Source: Boswellia sacra
Taxonomy: Eukaryota; Streptophyta; Magnoliopsida; Sapindales; Burseraceae
Direction of reading: 5' to 3'
Length of the DNA: 64,000 bases
NCBI GenBank assembly: GCA_013180625.2
Contig: SNVD02009169.1
Location: forward strand, 62,001 to 126,000
Shown here piece after piece: positions 35,452 to 46,570 of the stretch; the stretch's first letter is position 1, and each line of letters starts with the position of its first letter. The notes beneath the pieces are model-generated. The model made no database searches and was not told the origin of the DNA. It saw nothing but the letters and a program-made list of their open reading frames with translations. The position numbers and the translations under genes were made by a program.

Positions 35452-35918
35452 AGGTAGGTACAAAAAATTGTTCATAGTTTGCAATGCTAGAAAGAAACTG
35501 ATGACAAACTGGATAATGATATACAAGATTTGGTTGCAAAAGTGTTTGCATTAGGAGATGAGGAAATAGTAGTAAAAAGGTTTGTCATAGTAATTATTCT
35601 AGTAGGTATATGTATGAAGCTAGGGTTATTATAGATAAGCTAAGAATGATAGCCCAAGTAGATGGTTCTATAATGAGAAAATGTAACAGCTAACATCAAA
35701 TGTAATATATTACATGCAAGAAATTAAGTCAAATTTGACATGGCACCATACTTTGCATAACAGTAAAGCATTAGCATTTTAAGATAGTTGAAATCCAACA
35801 AGAAACATTTGCAAAATATTGGCATATGCTATATATTGTTCTCAAGCAGCATATATCATAAAATCATTTTCTTGTGCTTTTATTGTATCTTTATGAGGGA
35901 GATTATAGCTTAGATCGG

Positions 35919-35984
35919 TTGTATCAAACTTATTCAGAGCATTGTCTATTAGAAATGAATTTTCTAACATTTGACTCCGTACCA
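35919..35984 (-). pseudogene. matK: Plastid matK fragment (NUPT)
   Basis: The minus strand encodes [22 protein letters not shown], a conserved part of plastid maturase K. It is about 66 bp and lacks all other matK sequence. It joins directly to an rpoB fragment on the opposite strand at a shared GTACC string. Confidence 0.8.
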
Positions 35985-36139
35985 CCTTCGCGAATGAATG
36001 TAGGACAGATATTTGAATGCTCACTTGGGTTAGCAAGGGGTCTGCTAAATAGACATTATCAAATAGTACCTGTTGACGAGAGATATGAACAAGAGGCTTC
36101 GAGAAAACTCATGTTTTTTGAATTATATAAAGCCAGTAG
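35985..36139 (+). pseudogene. rpoB: Plastid rpoB fragment (NUPT)
   Basis: The plus strand encodes [29 protein letters not shown] and FELYKAS, a conserved block of the plastid RNA polymerase beta subunit. About 155 bp with several amino-acid changes from typical plastid sequence, so the transfer is not very recent. The flanking sequence is not plastid-like. Confidence 0.85.
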
Positions 36140-36879
36140 CGTCCATGTTCTAATCTCTAATTTGAATTTCATGATTATTTCTCATTTTTGTGCTATCTTG
36201 ATTACACTGGATTCCCTTGTTCATCTAAAATCCTGTTTGCTTAAATTCCTTGCCTAAAAGAAATATGTCCTTTTTTTGGAGTAGATCTATCCCTTCAATT
36301 TATTTTATAGTATCTCAAAACACCGAATATCAAAGTCCCTCTCTTTTCTATTGAAAAACATGAAAAATTGGGTGCTATCATATTCATATAGCTTTGTATT
36401 TGCTTAAATTTCAATGTAACAATGCGACCAACATTTGAATACTTTAGTAGTCCTATTGCATGAACAACAAACGTGAAAGCAAAAGGAATACTCCAAAAAG
36501 CAAAATGAAGTAATTCATAACATCATCAAAAGCAATCAAGTTCTTTAATAGACTTGACCAAAACATCCCTCACTTTCTATATTTACTGATCTTGAGTTGC
36601 TTGACTGAAAGGTGATGATGGGATTGATATGGCCTAACTCTACATTTAATATTAATTTAATCATTAATATAATCCACATACAAAGGTTGTAAGCTTGAAC
36701 ATCATTAATGGAAAGGGTTAAAGTAACCTAGTCACCAATGTTCATTGTTCACCTTCAGATTCCATGCCCCAAGTTTATAGCTTGTCCACTTAATAGTCCC
36801 TACCACGTATGGAGACAATGTCAAATTATAGTTTAGATACATAAGAATGCAAAAAAAATATAAGTTGCATTTACCTTAG
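36140..36879. other. Spacer between the plastid insert and the MULE pseudogene
   Basis: AT-rich, with no recognisable ORF. It may include the 3' part of the MULE element, but no inverted-repeat terminus could be identified. Confidence 0.4.
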
Positions 36880-38455
36880 CCCTTAATCTTCTTGCATTAG
36901 ATGGAGCAAGCTTACATGTCCTTCTGTTGTGTGTGGAAGAATTACAAAAGCTGCAATCAACCACGAATGACCTCTTACACCTTGAAGTAGACTCATGTGT
37001 CTCTTCTTCTTAATTTCTAGGCCTCAACCCTCTTTGTCTTCACAAGTGGCAGAATTTGATGTCCATTGCATCCAGTCCAAGTGGTTTAGTCTGGTTTTGG
37101 ATAAAGTATACCTCTACTTGTCTTCACATAAGCCTCAATTGTCAAATAAGAATCTATGTAATCCTTAACCTTTAATCTGGAATAGCATATAACTATCATA
37201 GCATGCTTGCATCGTATTCCAACTATTGACCATGCACCACAATCACACCACTGGTTAGATAGCTTTACTTCAAATTTCCTTGTTCCATCCAGCACCTCAA
37301 ACTTTAAGTGACCAAAATGAATTAACTTTAACTATCTACCCTTATTCATCAAAGTCGTAATAGCACCCTTCACATCGAGAGGCACATGAGAATTCCACTT
37401 TGTTGCCAATTTTTTTTTTCTCTTGGTATCTTCTCATCATTTTCTTCCTTATATGGTTTAAAAGAAACACCACAGGTTTGGACCTCCATTCTCTAAGTAA
37501 GCTATTAAAGTTTTCTGTAAAGTTTTTTGTGACATGATCAATTTTCGTTATGTGGTCTATTGCCCACTTACACCATATAGTAGGGTCTAAATTAGCAAGC
37601 CACTGGTATACATCTATATTTTTTGCCTTCATTTGAGCCAAAGCATCCAAGTAGTCAGGTTTATATGTTGCTCTTATTGTTGTCTAAAACATATCATCCA
37701 TTTTAAGTCCAGGATATCTTGAGTGTAAATTAGCATGGATGTATCTAGCACAACTTCTAAATTGAGAATTGGGCTAGTGTTTGTCAAGTACAACAATTAA
37801 ACCTTCCTGCCTATCACTCATCATGATGATAGTCCTACCAACACCACGAATCTTCTCTCTCAATTTCAAAAAACACGCATTGCCAAAGGAAAACTAGACC
37901 TATTGGCATCAAATGTAATTGCACATAAGAGCATCGCTCCAAAAGGCCCTTTGACAAAACATCCATCTAAACTTATGAAGGGTCTGCAACCCTTGATGAA
38001 TCGATTCCTAGTAGCAGAAAAGCTTATAAAATATCTATGAAACCATAAATGCTCATTATCTGATCTTGATGTGGTCTTAACAGTTACCAATGAGCCAAGG
38101 TTCTTCAATTGTAATATAGATGCAAACCTAGGAAACAAACTATAAGCCTCTGCATAAGTTTTACATATTTATCTAATATAAGAGTCTTGGCACTATACAA
38201 AGTGTATTTTTCAACATGAACACCCTAGTTGGCTCTTGCAAATGATGAATAGCCACCTTCATGTTATCTTTAACCATTTGCTCAATTTTCTTTGCAAGCC
38301 AAGGGGCTGAGGCTTCAGGATTCTTCTAGACCCTATTGTAGTCATGCACAACATTGAGAGTCTTGATTTTGAAAGTGCAGATGCTTTTAGATAAGATTAA
38401 GGCATGGATTCGCCAAGGACAACCTTCTGTTATGCACCTTGTCACTACAAGTAAA

Positions 38456-38820
38456 ATGCTCATATTTGGCGGTTTTTGGCCGCCAAATAAGTATGTATTT
38501 GGAGGTCTTGAAAGCGCCACAATGACACCGTCAAATATAGTCAATTTGACGGTCGGTCAATGTGCCAAATATGCACCTGACTATATTTGGTGGTTTTTGG
38601 CCGTCAAGTATAAATATTTTTAAAAATTAAAAAATATATATATACTTGGCGGCCAAAAATCGCCAAATATAGTAATTTATACTTGGCAGCCAAAAACCAC
38701 CAAGTATAATAGTTTTAAAAATTAAAAAAATATATACTTGACGGTTTTTGGTTGCCAAGTATAAATAATTTTAAAAATTAAAAAATATATATACTTGACA
38801 GTTTTTAGCCGCCAAGTATT
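38456..38820. repeat. CACTA subterminal repeats
   Basis: Repeated TTGGCGGTTTTTGGCCGCCAA and AATTAAAAAATATATA units in direct and inverted orientation. Such short subterminal arrays are the transposase-binding regions of En/Spm elements. Confidence 0.8.
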
Positions 38821-38821
38821 T

Positions 38822-38823
<2 letters not shown>

Positions 38824-38866
<43 letters not shown>
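38824..38866. repeat. (AT)n microsatellite
   Basis: An uninterrupted alternating run inside the CACTA element. Confidence 0.9.
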
Positions 38867-38872
<6 letters not shown>

Positions 38873-39099
38873 GGCATTTTAAAAAATTTAAGAAACAGAC
38901 TCATGTCAACAGAAAGGATTTCTATTTAAAGCGTGACATGCGCTAGACTTTGACTTGAACACATGAGCCTATATCAAAATAATTTAGGAAGTGAGGTCAA
39001 ATTTTCTACAACCATTAGAAAGAAGATTAATACCACTTAGAGAAGTGAGGTTGACCTCCTGATAATTTCCAAGTGGCATCACAGATGGGTTTCCAGATA

Positions 39100-40293
39100 C
39101 TAAAGCTGGTTCACATAGCTTTATTGCTCTATGCAAATAGAATAAAATTTGTGGATGCTGCATCACAGTTCCTTCACTAAGATCTTTGTCAAGGACACTG
39201 ACTAGAACAGGAATACTAGTGTAGAAAACATTATAAGCCATCAAGCTAACAGAATTGAAAAGACTAGTTCCAGAGACACCTAAAATAAAAGAGAAGCTGA
39301 ATGTATCCTAGTCAGTATATCTGAAAAGAAAACAAGCTAATTGCTTAAGAAGAACCGAGATAAAGAAAAAGCAGAATGATGAAACTCACAAGATTTGGAT
39401 AAAACATATCAAAAGGGATTTGTAGAATGAATATTGGGACAAAAATGTTGTACGGTTGTATGAATACCATCCATGGACAAGAATCAATCTTTTTCGAAAC
39501 CTGAACTCTGCAAGCCAAAAGAGCATTGTCAAACTCTCATAAAATTTCACCTAATACGTTGTTTCACTGTTGTTTTTAGTTCATATAAACAATTAATATT
39601 TTAGCCATCCATAGTCAAATTATTGTATGACACATAATGTTTGGATGTATGAAATGATAATTCACTTCATATCTATTTCTATTATTAATAGAATCGTCTT
39701 CAAGTTTCTGGATAAATACTAGAGAAGCCAAGATAAACGATTCTAAAGAATGTCCACGCCCAAACACGAGGATGTGATATAGATAATTATAGGCTGGTAC
39801 ATGACTGTTCCAACGCAAAAACAAATTAGAGAAAATAATATTAACCTAATTAAAAAAATGACCTTAAAGCCTGTAATAGGATATAAATTTGTAGTTCTGC
39901 AATAAACTAGAAAAAGCTTCTGAGGTTGAGTATTCATTCATTAACTCCACCTTTTTTAAATGAAATACTTTATTAAAGAGAACTAGGGGGAAAAAATCTG
40001 CCGTGAGAAACTTCCATATTTATGTTTGTTTATAAAAAAAGAAAATTCTGGGCCTCACAAGTGAATGCACAGACACATAAACACAAACCCAAAAGAATAA
40101 GAAGAAGCAGAAGTAGAATAAGAAAGAGAAGAAACTTACTTCCAATACTATAGTCAGCTACCCTTGCTGCCTGCAGTCCTTCTCTCCCACTAATGCCAAC
40201 GCCAATATCAGCTTGTTGTATCATTCTCACATCATTCCTACCATCCCCAATGGCTAAGGTTCTATAGTCACATGATTTCAAAAGCTCTACAAG
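39100..40293 (-). pseudogene. Captured fragment of a P4-type (phospholipid-transporting) ATPase, ALA2-like
   Basis: Exons on the minus strand: 40293-40140 ([36 protein letters not shown]), 39507-39390 (FRFRKRLILVHGWYSYNR, FYKSLLICFIQI) and about 39279-39140 (VSGTSLFNSVSLMAYN, VLDKDLSEGTVMQHPQILF). The hinge motif GDGxND is kept. The first junction is in phase; a short exon between the second and third appears missing. Only a small C-terminal portion of a ~1100-aa protein is present, with no ATP-binding or DKTGT region. Resemblance is closest to the plant ALA2 branch by eye. Confidence 0.88.
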
Positions 40294-41137
40294 CTGAAAA
40301 AAGAAGTTTTATTTTTATTAAGTAATTATCCTTCTTCAGAAAAAAAGACATTGCAAGTGAATTTTTCAATCAATCTGCATTTATCTGTTAAGAGGAAACA
40401 ACTAACATTTTTGGCAGTGGTTAATGCTTGACAAGTCAAAAATTATCATAATAAGTCACTCAAAACACTGACAACCGAACTAAACATCTGAAAATTGAAC
40501 TAACACTATGAGACATTAAAATCAACTTACACCTACAAAAGAATATCACACTATATAAATTGAGTAGGAGACAAAATTTTTTTCTTAACCCCTCAAACTA
40601 GTTAAATATTGATCTACAAGATATAATAGCTGGATCAGTAAGAATAATAAAGACAAGTTTTGAAACCATTTAGGAGATGACTTTAGTACACAGGTCACAA
40701 AAAGTTTTGAAACCATTTAGGAGGGAGAAAGAAAGGCATTCATAATTTGTAAGAAGGTAGCACACAGGCCACTGAACTATATTAATAGACATTGCACCAT
40801 CCATATGTTCTCTCTCATCTTACCCTATTCTCTTTGTCAAGTGTTGTTGTTTCCACTACATGCAATCATAAGCCAAAGGATTGTTTTTGTAGCCAAGTGC
40901 CTTTTGAATCTGATGAATACAATAAAAGGCAGAAAAAGTAGTTTATATTAATCTTAGAGCGGTTGCATTTCCAAGTCAAAATATAGAAGAAACCAATAGA
41001 AAGACTTGTTGTCTAGTTTTCTATAATGTTGCAGTTTTGGCATTATTGTCCAGAAAAATGAAGCTCAATAAAAGTTGATAAAAGCAAGCAAAGCCAGCTG
41101 ATAAAATTGCATGCTAAACACGAAGTAATAATTATAC

Positions 41138-41631
41138 CATTTAGCTAATACATCCACAAACATTTCATAACCATATCTGAAAGCGAAACTTAGCTGCTTC
41201 ATTCCTTGCCTGCTGAACCAAGGTCCTTGCATCAGCTGTAAAATTACAAACCAAGACATCTAAGCTCCAGACATTTTAAACAACACTCAAGACAGAAACA
41301 TCTTCTTAAAGAATTTATTTAATCATTTCTATCATTCACTGACTGAGACACAATAATATTAGAATCCTCTTTTACATCTCAATAGGAAATAATACCATGT
41401 TGGAAAGTTACTTTGGACAAAACTAATCCATTTGAATTACATCAAGAACTGAAATTGAATTTCAAAGAAACTATCATTCATGTAAAGTCAAGAAATAATA
41501 TTCATCAATTTTCATATCATCAAGCTGAAAAAAGAAAAAATAATAAAACCTGTCATGCCAATTGCAAGCAACCCAAGGAACTTTGTAATTAGGAACAAAT
41601 GTGTAACATTTGTATGATCCAAAAGCTTGTC
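41138..41631 (-). pseudogene. Captured fragment of 20S proteasome subunit alpha-6 (PAA-like)
   Basis: Exons 41631-41550 (DKLLDHTNVTHLFLITKF, LGLLAIGMT) and 41235-41138 (ADARTLVQQARNEAAKFRF, then YGYEM and VDVLAKW) are joined in phase by a GT-AG intron. These match the central part of alpha-6. One extra base in exon B after KFRF shifts the frame. It corresponds to about 60 of ~246 residues. Confidence 0.85.
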
Positions 41632-41727
41632 CTACGTAATTTAAGAATATAAAATCAATAAAAATTCCAGTCTTAAGTGAACCAACACTGAACTTTAATA
41701 AACCAATAATACTTACCAAGAGCTTCA

Positions 41728-41750
41728 CTAGTAGAAAAATGCCTACCGCA
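41728..41750 (+). repeat. Second CACTA-like terminus inside the element
   Basis: CACTAGTAGAAAAATGCC with following CGCAACGTGC/GCAACGTGCG subterminal strings looks like the left end of a different CACTA family. A possible partner is the decayed CTTGTAATG at 43479-43487, but the flanks (CTT, GTT) match at only two of three bases. Confidence 0.5.
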
Positions 41751-41971
41751 ACGTGCAATGCATGTTGCTAAAGGATTTTCGCAACGTGCGTCTGCATGTT
41801 GCTGTTCTAACTATTGCCGAAAGTCCCTAACTTTTCATAATGCGCAATGCACATTGCAAAAAAAACAAAAAAAAAACTCTAAGTTTGCATATTTAAACAA
41901 AAAAAACAAAAAAAAAAGAAAGAAAAGAAAAATCAATGCTTTAACAATCAAACTAAGTCTGGTAAATATAC

Positions 41972-42302
41972 CTGGTGTATGCGAACAATATTTGGGTGAT
42001 TCAAGAGCTTCATTGTTATTATCCCTCTTTGTACCTGTAGTTTGAATATAGAAGCAATCAATTTTGCTATGCTATAACATCTATCTTGCTTTACGAAGGA
42101 AAGGAAGAATGAAGAAAAGACAAAAGGGTTAGAGATTTGCCTGACACTTGAGGTTAGTTTCCATGACCACGTGCTTATCAATGATCTTGATTGCGACATA
42201 CTGGCCATTGGTGCTATCTACTCCCAGCTTAACCTTCGCAAAATTGCCTTCTCTGACAGTTCGACCTAGTTGGTACTTTCCTATGTAGTTTGCGTACCCC
42301 AT
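41972..42302 (-). pseudogene. Captured 5' fragment of a CIPK (CBL-interacting) protein kinase
   Basis: Exon 1 (42302-42141, 54 codons from ATG) reads MGYANYIGKYQLGRTV, EGNFAKVKLGVD, VAIKIIDKHVV. Exon 2 (42034-41972, 21 codons) reads VQRGIITMKLLNHPNIVRIH. Together they are the first two exons of the SnRK3/CIPK kinase N-lobe with the catalytic Lys (AIK). The glycine loop reads GRTVREG, with Arg in place of the usual second Gly. The exon 1 donor is GC instead of GT. Everything past the N-lobe is absent. Upstream sequence to about 42420 (TATATAAAGAG-like on the minus strand) may be its captured promoter. Confidence 0.85.
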
Positions 42303-42889
42303 ACCGAAGAAACTCTAAAGTCTAAATCAACTCTTTCTTGTTGTTGTTGTTGGTGTTGTTATTGCTCTACTCTGTCTCCTTCAATATAAAGAACTAATTA
42401 TGCTCTTCTAAACACATTGCAGATGCTCTTTATATCCTCCTTGTATTAAATCTCTTTCAAACACCTTACTATGTGACACTCATTTCATCTTGTTTGAAGG
42501 ACAAATTAATTAAAACTTGTTATGTACTTTTTTTTATGATTGTTGTTCATAAGTATCAAATTCTAAAAAACCAGACAAGATATATGGCATTTGTTTAGTG
42601 ATATTTCGATGTCGCAATACTTGCTGTCAGTGTCAGGGTGCTTAAGGTTTGAAACTAGGCGACCCAAACTTGACCAACTGAGGTTATTCAAAATAAAGAA
42701 CAAATAATACTTGCTTAAGAGTTGACATGGATTAGATTATTAGTCCATTTATAATTACATTCGGTGCATGCAGAAGGAAATTTTTGGACTAGTACTGCAG
42801 AGAGACAGGCATCTCGTATGAGGATGAAATACCTGAAATCAGTCCTCAAGCAAGATGTTAGCTAGTTTGACAACCAAACTGCTTTTTCC

Positions 42890-43210
42890 ACAACCTTCCA
42901 AGTCGTCTCCACCATCTCTTCAGATGCCCATTCGATCCAAGACACAGAAAATATACACCGTCAAAGTGGAGGTTGAGCCATTGTAGTCGCGGAGGCCATC
43001 TGGCCGCGAGAGAAGAGGCTGGGCTGCAAGAGCCGCGGAGCTGAGCTGGCCACGATGCGAGAAAGGAGGCTGGGCCGCTACTCGCTGGAGCTGGGAAGGC
43101 GAGTTGGCCACGAGTAAGGATGGCCGACGACTAGCAATGGCGGAGTGGAAGTGGCTCATGTGAGAGTTGATGAGTGATGACAGTGGAGATGGTGGAGTCT
43201 TGAAGAGATG
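42890..43210. other. GC-rich patch inside the CACTA element, origin unknown
   Basis: Sharply higher GC than its surroundings, with GGAGCTG/GGCTGGGC/GGCCACGA repeats. The minus-strand frame 43159-42920 (MSHFHSAIASRRPSL...) is low-complexity and matches no family I know. It may be a further captured exon or promoter. Confidence 0.4.
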
Positions 43211-44811
43211 GTGGCTGCGTTAGGGTAGGGATTTTAGGACTAACAAATCTATGAGATTTAGGGATTTAGGCTCAATAACATTATTTTCTTTATATACCTT
43301 AGTGATTTTTCAGGATATCCTAATGTATTAAAACTTATCACAACACCCCTAGAAATTCTTATAAGTTCAAATATATTTTTCTTTTATATACACCCTTATG
43401 TTAGAATTTTCAGCATTATAAATAGTGGTCCATTTTTTTCTTACAAAAAGTTTATGACGACCATTTCCAATTTTTTTTCTTGTAATGGTTATATTATTTC
43501 AAAATAAAATTTAATTTGAGATTTTTAAGTCTTTAATTTTTATCAAAAAATTATATAATGTGATTTCAACATAAAATATTTTTATTTATTTCATACAATT
43601 TTCAAGGTTTAAAAATTTTTATTTTTATATAGACAATAATATTATCTTTTATTTAAAGAGTTTTAAAATTATTGATTAATTTTACATTTACACATAAAAT
43701 TATATTATTTAATTAATATTCTTAATAATTTTATTAATATTCTTAATACTTTGAAATTATTAAATAATTTTATTTATTTCATACTATTTTCACGCTTTAA
43801 AATTTATTTTTTGTTAATTTAATATTTAAAAAATTATTATTTTAATATATATAATAATATTATCTTTTATTTAAATATTTTAAAAATTATTTTTATTTAA
43901 ATATTAAATATAAAATTGCATTATTTAATTATCATCATTTCGCGATTTTTAACTTCTTTATTTTATTGAAATTTAATATATTATATTCGCATACTTGAAA
44001 AGAGAAGATGAAAAAAAAAAAGAGAAGGAAATATGAGGGGGAAAAGGAAAAGATTATTTACTCAAATACTTATCACCCTTTTATAAAATGTGATAAATAT
44101 TGGATTGAATAAAGACAAATGTGACAAATAAGATGAATATGTAGGTTTGACTTCTAGATCAGTGTTTTATTTCTCACTTTTTTTTTAAAAACCACCAAAT
44201 AAAAAAAATTATAAAGTGACAAATATTTAAAAAATTCTTGTAGTGTGTTGTCAGCCTGTTGCCATCATTCTTCATTTTTTTTTATATTAATTCTCGTGCT
44301 CACTGCATTTTCTCTCAATACTTCTCTAAAATGATGGACATCATTGAATAAGTTACCAACTAAAAACTCAAAATCACTTGAAATGTCAAGCTTAAACTTC
44401 CCCTTCTTCAGCTACTTTGAGTTTCTTACAGTTACTTCATCTTCCTCACTTGTGCCCATGAAATCATCATCTGTTAAATTATAATCAAACAGAGAGTTGT
44501 CATCATCAGACAAACTGTAGTCAGATTGTATACTGTCACCTTAATTTTTTGGGCCATCATCCATTCTATCATATGAGCTACTGTTGTCATCATCGCAATT
44601 CTCTTAGTTTTCATCCTTATTTGCATCACCCATATGCAAAGAGTCCTCACTCCAATAAAAATCTTGCTCTTCTACCACTTCATTGTCAATCAGCTGTAAA
44701 CATGCATTTAAAATTACTAGTGCCTTTTACTACCATTTGGATGACTTTGTCAACTACAAAGGGTTGTGACGTGAAGAAAATGATGTTAAAATCTCCAAAT
44801 CCATTAATATC

Positions 44812-45203
44812 TGACAGGGATTCTGTCTCTCCCTCAACAGCACACACTCACACACAACACAGAGTGCTGATTTTGAGTATAAAGCTAGGAAAATGAAAGA
44901 AATTGTAAGTGTAGTAGCTATAGTTAGAAATGATTTTCTGGAATTAATAAGAGCATGGTTTTTTATAACAAAGATAGGGTACCAGACTCTTCGAGAGGTC
45001 TACCAGCTCTCCCAAGAGCTAGGCTCTACACAATTCTCTAATTGATTTCCTCCCCTCCCTCTCCATGCCTTCCCTTAATATTCTCTAACTAACTATCCCC
45101 TTCTAGCTCAGCAACTAACTTCCAGACTTATTTGAAAACATAAAACAAAACAAAAACAATAGAAATAAGCATTTCCCTCCCTGCCTTTCACACAGGTCTA
45201 TCA
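44812..45203 (-). repeat. 3' LTR of the PPR-carrying retroelement
   Basis: 392 bp, TGACAGGGATTCTGTC...GGTCTATCA in plus orientation. Confidence 0.93.
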
Positions 45204-45214
45204 TTACCCACCGC

Positions 45215-45706
45215 CCAAACATCCACCTTGTCCTCAAGGTGGAAAGTAGGAATTTGCTCCTTAATTATATAAGATTGCTCCCAAGTGGCTTCAATGTCTG
45301 ATAACCCCTTCCAGTTAATCAAAACTTCGGATAGAGATCTTGTTGCTTCTTATTTTTGGAAAACTGAATGCACTTGAGAAGCATCTGATAATTTTAAATA
45401 GTAGGCAACCTTACCCATTTGGATCAAATTTTGGATTAAGTCAGATTGTTCCCAAGTAGCCTCAAAATCTGATAAGCTTCTCTGTTGATTAGGACACCAA
45501 GTTTAGTTCCTGATTCTTCCTTCTTGTGGTGCACACCTAGCACACTTTCTTGTCCAACCATCAACTCCAGGTCATCTGCCACTCCTTTCATGTCGTCTTG
45601 TGCCTCCTTCAACTTCTGTTTTAATTCATCTAGTATAGCCTTCTGTTCCTCCAGCAACTTCTCCACCATAGGAATAGTGGTAGAATTATGTCCATAGCGG
45701 ATCAAT
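45215..45706 (-). pseudogene. Integrase C-terminus and chromodomain remnant
   Basis: After the PPR junction the frame reads LIRYGHNSTTIPMVEKLL and a helical EEQKAILDELKQKLKEAQ, which is the segment after the integrase core in chromoviral pol. A chromodomain tail follows at 45325-45215 (VLINWKGLSDIEATWEQ, then FHLEDKVD). A partial tandem duplication of the chromodomain occurs at 45500-45430. Stops interrupt it. Confidence 0.8.
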
Positions 45707-46570
45707 GGTGGTGGTGTAAGGATCTTATAAGCAATCGCCTTGGACAGTTCAAGATCAACCGTTATCTCCTCAGCATAGTCTTCTAAATCAATATCTCCAT
45801 GAATCCGAGCATAGTTTCTCAAAACCTCCCAAACCTCATTTGTGGGCTCAAAAGGCAATTTTTCCCCAATATATTATTTAGCTCCATAAAGTTGCCCCGA
45901 TTTTCCAAGAACACCAATAAGCCCTATGTAATGCTCAATTCTGAGATTGATCCCAAACTCATTCTTCATAGACTCGAAATGTATAAAACCTTCTTCAATT
46001 GAGAAGACTGCAGGAAAAGTCTGCTCATTCAGTTTCAAGCCTAATTCCCTCATATGCTCACACAACTGCAAACCCTCATCTTTCAATCCAGTATTTGCAT
46101 AACCATTTATCTTTAAATGCCACAAATCCATATTCCTATTTGGCATGTGATCAAACACCCTCCAAGCATTGGTCATGCTCCTACACTTCCCACACATTTC
46201 AATCACTTTATTCAATGCCAAATCTCCTATAGACGTGGATTGCAAAAAATAATCATGAACATTTTTCGCATTCTCTAATGATTTTTGCCGAATCCGTAAT
46301 CGAGGAATAAGGTGGTGCTGCAGAACCAACAGGACGTTGATTCAGGTTGCTCTGTCGACCAAGTTAGGTCCACTGGTAAGGTTTTCTGGCTTGAGGGTAA
46401 CCCTGATTCTGCTTATTGTTCCACTGATTAGAGCTTCTGGGTCGCTGATTATTTTGGCTGGGAACATTCATCTGATTAGGATTTGTAGGTTGTTGGTAGT
46501 TCTGATAATTATAGTTTTGATGTTGATTAACGATATAGTGCTGCTGCTGTTGAGGATTATTATCGAAATT
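45707..46570 (-). pseudogene. Transduced PPR-protein fragment (DYW2-like)
   Basis: Minus-strand frames 46633-46364, 46329-45874 and 45858-45707 carry, in order: a Gln/Asn-rich low-complexity region (QNYNYQNYQQPTNPNQ), then NAKNVHDYFLQS, RVFDHMPNRNMDLWHLKING, FIHFESMKNEFGI, LPFEPTNEVWEVLRNYARIH and GDIDLEDYAEE. This is the order seen in the DYW2-type (At2g15690-like) PPR proteins involved in organelle RNA editing. The C-terminal DYW domain is absent and a stretch between the Q-rich part and the first PPR is deleted. One stop separates the last two pieces. It sits exactly between gag and integrase remnants of the retroelement. Confidence 0.88.

Larger units (their letters stand above)
38443..44245. 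mobile_element. CACTA (En/Spm) element, 5.8 kb, carrying host gene fragments
   Basis: The left end CACTACAAGTAAAA and right end AAAATTCTTGTAGTG give a 9-bp inverted terminus CACTACAAG, with the 3-bp duplication TGT on both sides (38440-38442 and 44246-44248). Subterminal repeats fill 38456-38820. No CACTA transposase is present. Exons of three unrelated genes lie inside, all on the minus strand (P4-ATPase, proteasome alpha-6, CIPK). Excision restores the MULE codon order GNRLT-RCITEGCPW exactly. A second CACTA-like end at 41728 suggests a nested element inside. Confidence 0.85.

Noticed and set aside
42920..43159. 79-aa GC-rich ORF inside the CACTA element
   Set aside because: Low-complexity and unmatched; not called as a gene.
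44698..44715. ACTAGTGCC as a right end for the CACTAGTAG element at 41728
   Set aside because: Outside the TGT-flanked CACTA boundaries and without matching subterminal repeats.
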